Of a DNA stretch of 64,000 nucleotides, positions 62,376 through 64,000 are shown piece after piece. Every line of letters starts with the position of its first letter. Within the stretch, counting starts at the first letter, position 1. Source of the DNA: DATJPY01 sp035506135. Its GTDB lineage: Bacteria > Myxococcota_A > UBA9160 > PR03. The DNA lies in assembly GCA_035506135.1 (NCBI GenBank), contig DATJPY010000014.1:1-64000 (forward strand), read 5' to 3'. A model generated the notes under the pieces. It did not search any database and was not told the origin of the DNA. It was given only the letters and a program-made list of their open reading frames with translations. The position numbers and the translations under genes are program-made.

Positions 62376-63496
62376 GCCGAACGACCCGGCAGCGCCAGCG
62401 CGGGATCGAACCAGGCCAGGATGTGGTCGTTCTCCTCGCTCGGATAGGTGTGCGAGAGATCCTCGATCTCGCGATAGACGAGCGCTGCGCCGGCGCCCTC
62501 GAGCTCGTCGCGCGCGAGCCGCGCGAGCGCCACCGGGAAGAGCCAGTCGAGCGCGCCGTGCACCAGGTGGATCCGGCGGCCAGATGCCCGCTCCCGTCCC
62601 CCGCGCCCGAGCGCCGCCGGATGCAGCACGCCCGACACCGGCGCCAGCGCCGAGTACGGCGCCTCCGGGAGGAGCCCGGCCAGCAGCGTGAAGGTGGCGC
62701 CATCGGAGAGGCCCGTGAGCAGCACGCGCGCCCGGTCGACGGGCCAGCGCTCGGACACCCAATCGACCATCGAGGCGAGCCGCCGTGCGTCCACCTCCGG
62801 CGCGTCGAGCGACCACGTCGCGCCTCGGGACGTCGGCGCCAGCAGCAGGAAGCCGCGGCCGCGCGCCTCTCGCAGCCACGTCCACAAAAAGTCGCGGCCG
62901 TGCCCCGAGCCGCCGTGCAGCGCCACCACGAGCGGCCGCGGCGTGGCGGCGTCGAGCCACTCGGGCACGTACAGCGAGAAGCCCCCGCGCGCGTCCGGCT
63001 GGTCGGCGTCGCCCGCGACGTGCAGGCCGACGCGATCGGGTGTCGGATCCGGATCGAGACGCGCAAGCCGGTCGTGGAACGCGGGCTCGACGAAGTGGCG
63101 GCCGAGAGGGGGCAACGCGACCCGAAGCGGATAGAGCGACTCCAGCGCGCGGCAATGGTGTCGGAAGCTCGCGAGCACGCGCGCGACTGCCTCGCCCGGG
63201 GGACCGGACGCGGAGAAGCCGCGCAGCGCATCGAGCGTCGAGCCCGCACCCACGGTGAGCTGCTCGGAGAACGGCACGAGAGCCCCCGGCGCGGCCAGCG
63301 CCCGGAACGCGTCGAGCGCCTCGTCGAGGCGCTCCGAGGCGACTCCGAGCACCTGCCGCAGACGCGGGATCGCGGGGGGGTGCAGGTGGCGCCGCGCGGT
63401 GTCGAGCCCCTCGAGGCCCGCCAACGTGGCGGCGCCGAGACGCGTGAGCGCGCGTCCCCACTCCTCCGAGATCTCGGGAGGCGTCGCGGCATCCAT
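62372..63496 (-). CDS. alpha/beta hydrolase (carboxylesterase/depolymerase-like)
   Basis: This 374-residue protein has an N-terminal helical extension (about 1-150) of unknown role and a C-terminal alpha/beta-hydrolase domain: oxyanion region VALHGGSGHGRDFLW, nucleophile elbow LTGLSDGATFTLL (Ser in G-L-S-D-G) and His in EIEDLSHTYPSEEND. It resembles the phospholipase/PHB-depolymerase branch. It follows the CoA-transferase-type gene by 11 nt, which suggests an acyl-ester or acyl-CoA pathway. Confidence 0.8.
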   Translation of the reverse strand: MDAATPPEISEEWGRALTRLGAATLAGLEGLDTARRHLHPPAIPRLRQVLGVASERLDEALDAFRALAAPGALVPFSEQLTVGAGSTLDALRGFSASGPPGEAVARVLASFRHHCRALESLYPLRVALPPLGRHFVEPAFHDRLARLDPDPTPDRVGLHVAGDADQPDARGGFSLYVPEWLDAATPRPLVVALHGGSGHGRDFLWTWLREARGRGFLLLAPTSRGATWSLDAPEVDARRLASMVDWVSERWPVDRARVLLTGLSDGATFTLLAGLLPEAPYSALAPVSGVLHPAALGRGGRERASGRRIHLVHGALDWLFPVALARLARDELEGAGAALVYREIEDLSHTYPSEENDHILAWFDPALALPGRSA

Positions 63497-63507
63497 CGCG
63501 GAGCCCG

Positions 63508-64000
63508 TCAGCTCTCGGCCGGGAGCACGGGGAGCTCGTGCTTGCCGCCGTGCAGCGCGTCGCGCATCGCGGGATGCGCAATCGCGGCGAGCGCCTCGGC
63601 GCGCTCCTGACAGGTGAGCCCGGCGAGCTCCGCCGCGCCGTACTCCGTCACCACGACGTCGATCTGGTGTCGCGGGGTGGTGACGCAGGCGCCGGCCGGG
63701 AACGCGCTCACGATGCGCGAGATGCGGCCGGCCGCGGTCCGGGCCGTCGACGGCAGGCAGACCAGCGAGCGCCCGCCGTCGGAGAGGGCCGCCCCCGCGA
63801 CGAAGTCCTCGTGCCCGCCGATGCCGGAGTGCTGGCGGTCGCCGATGCGGTCCGCGATCACCTGCCCCAGCAGGTCGATCGAGAGCGCGCCGTTGATCGA
63901 CACCATGCGGCGGTTGCGGGCGATGCGCGACGGGTCGTTCACGAGATCCACCGGCAGGAAGCGGACGGCCTCGTTGCCGTCGAGCCACTCGTTGAGCGCG
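63508..64000 (-). CDS. acetyl-CoA hydrolase/transferase family protein (3' part)
   Basis: The last 163 codons of this protein are in the window; its 5' end lies to the right. The visible part is the C-terminal CoA-transferase domain: VSINGALSIDLLGQV, the GGHEDFVAGAALS loop (G-G-x-x-D-F) and VTEYGAAELAGLTCQERA. This matches 4-hydroxybutyrate CoA-transferase/acetyl-CoA hydrolase-type enzymes. The catalytic Glu would lie in the missing part or at its edge. Confidence 0.88.
   Translation of the reverse strand, partial: ALNEWLDGNEAVRFLPVDLVNDPSRIARNRRMVSINGALSIDLLGQVIADRIGDRQHSGIGGHEDFVAGAALSDGGRSLVCLPSTARTAAGRISRIVSAFPAGACVTTPRHQIDVVVTEYGAAELAGLTCQERAEALAAIAHPAMRDALHGGKHELPVLPAES

Overview
The window is very GC-rich DNA (third codon positions almost always G or C) from a Gram-negative bacterium: it carries TonB/ExbBD, lipoprotein signals, a soluble lytic transglycosylase, HflK/HflC-like proteins and a beta-barrel receptor. 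The mixture of an F420-type LLM oxidoreductase, EthD-domain protein, eukaryote-type UDP-sugar pyrophosphorylase, MerR-TPR fusion, Ku/LigD and a CAAX protease suggests a deltaproteobacterial-type lineage (Myxococcota, Binatota or relatives). That placement is inference; no rRNA is present. Genes are packed tightly, many start with GTG or TTG, and 4-nt (ATGA, GTGA) or 1-nt (TGATG) overlaps are common.

Layout. 1-9.7 kb: a possible recombinase tail, initiator tRNA, small secreted proteins, a response regulator, a ROK kinase, an orphan chemoreceptor, and the queuosine genes queA-tgt behind a GHL10-type hydrolase. 9.7-24.7 kb: slt-pfkB, a TIGR02300-like zinc-ribbon protein, a UDP-sugar pyrophosphorylase, der, miaA-mutL, a degenerate NtrC-type AAA+ protein, a nitrilase, an FHA protein and a LOG protein. 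24.8-42 kb: a tandem kinase-like protein, a CAAX protease, cobalamin-dependent metH with SDR and HAD genes, asd, a CBS/LLM/SRPBCC/EthD operon, UspA, MerR-TPR, and divergent ku and ligD.

42.2-59.2 kb is the most striking part: about 17 kb of co-directional genes that read as a zinc-limitation island. In order they are a small His/Cys secreted protein, a TonB-dependent receptor, exbB, exbD, tonB, a permease fused in frame to an HflK-like SPFH domain, two more SPFH proteins, znuA-znuC-znuB, ribosomal proteins S14/L31/L28 in forms lacking the zinc-binding cysteines, a second His/Cys secreted protein, a porin-like barrel, and a second znuA-znuC-znuB whose permease runs in frame into a lipoprotein-like domain. 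Outer-membrane capture (receptor, porin), energy (TonB-ExbBD), inner-membrane import (two ABC systems) and zinc sparing (alternative ribosomal proteins) are all present. The SPFH module has no neighbouring ftsH, so it probably has a role of its own.

59.2-64 kb: an osmoprotectant-type ABC transporter (fused permease/binding protein plus ATPase), a HAD hydrolase, an alpha/beta hydrolase and the 3' part of a CoA-transferase.

Two genome-wide patterns also show. Several promoters place their -10 box only 6-10 nt before the start codon, pointing to leaderless or near-leaderless mRNAs. A hairpin-bearing dispersed repeat recurs at gene ends, mostly between convergent genes. No stretch above 300 bases lacks a gene; the longest gaps (262-535, 15274-15503, 41997-42219) hold only the regulatory elements listed.
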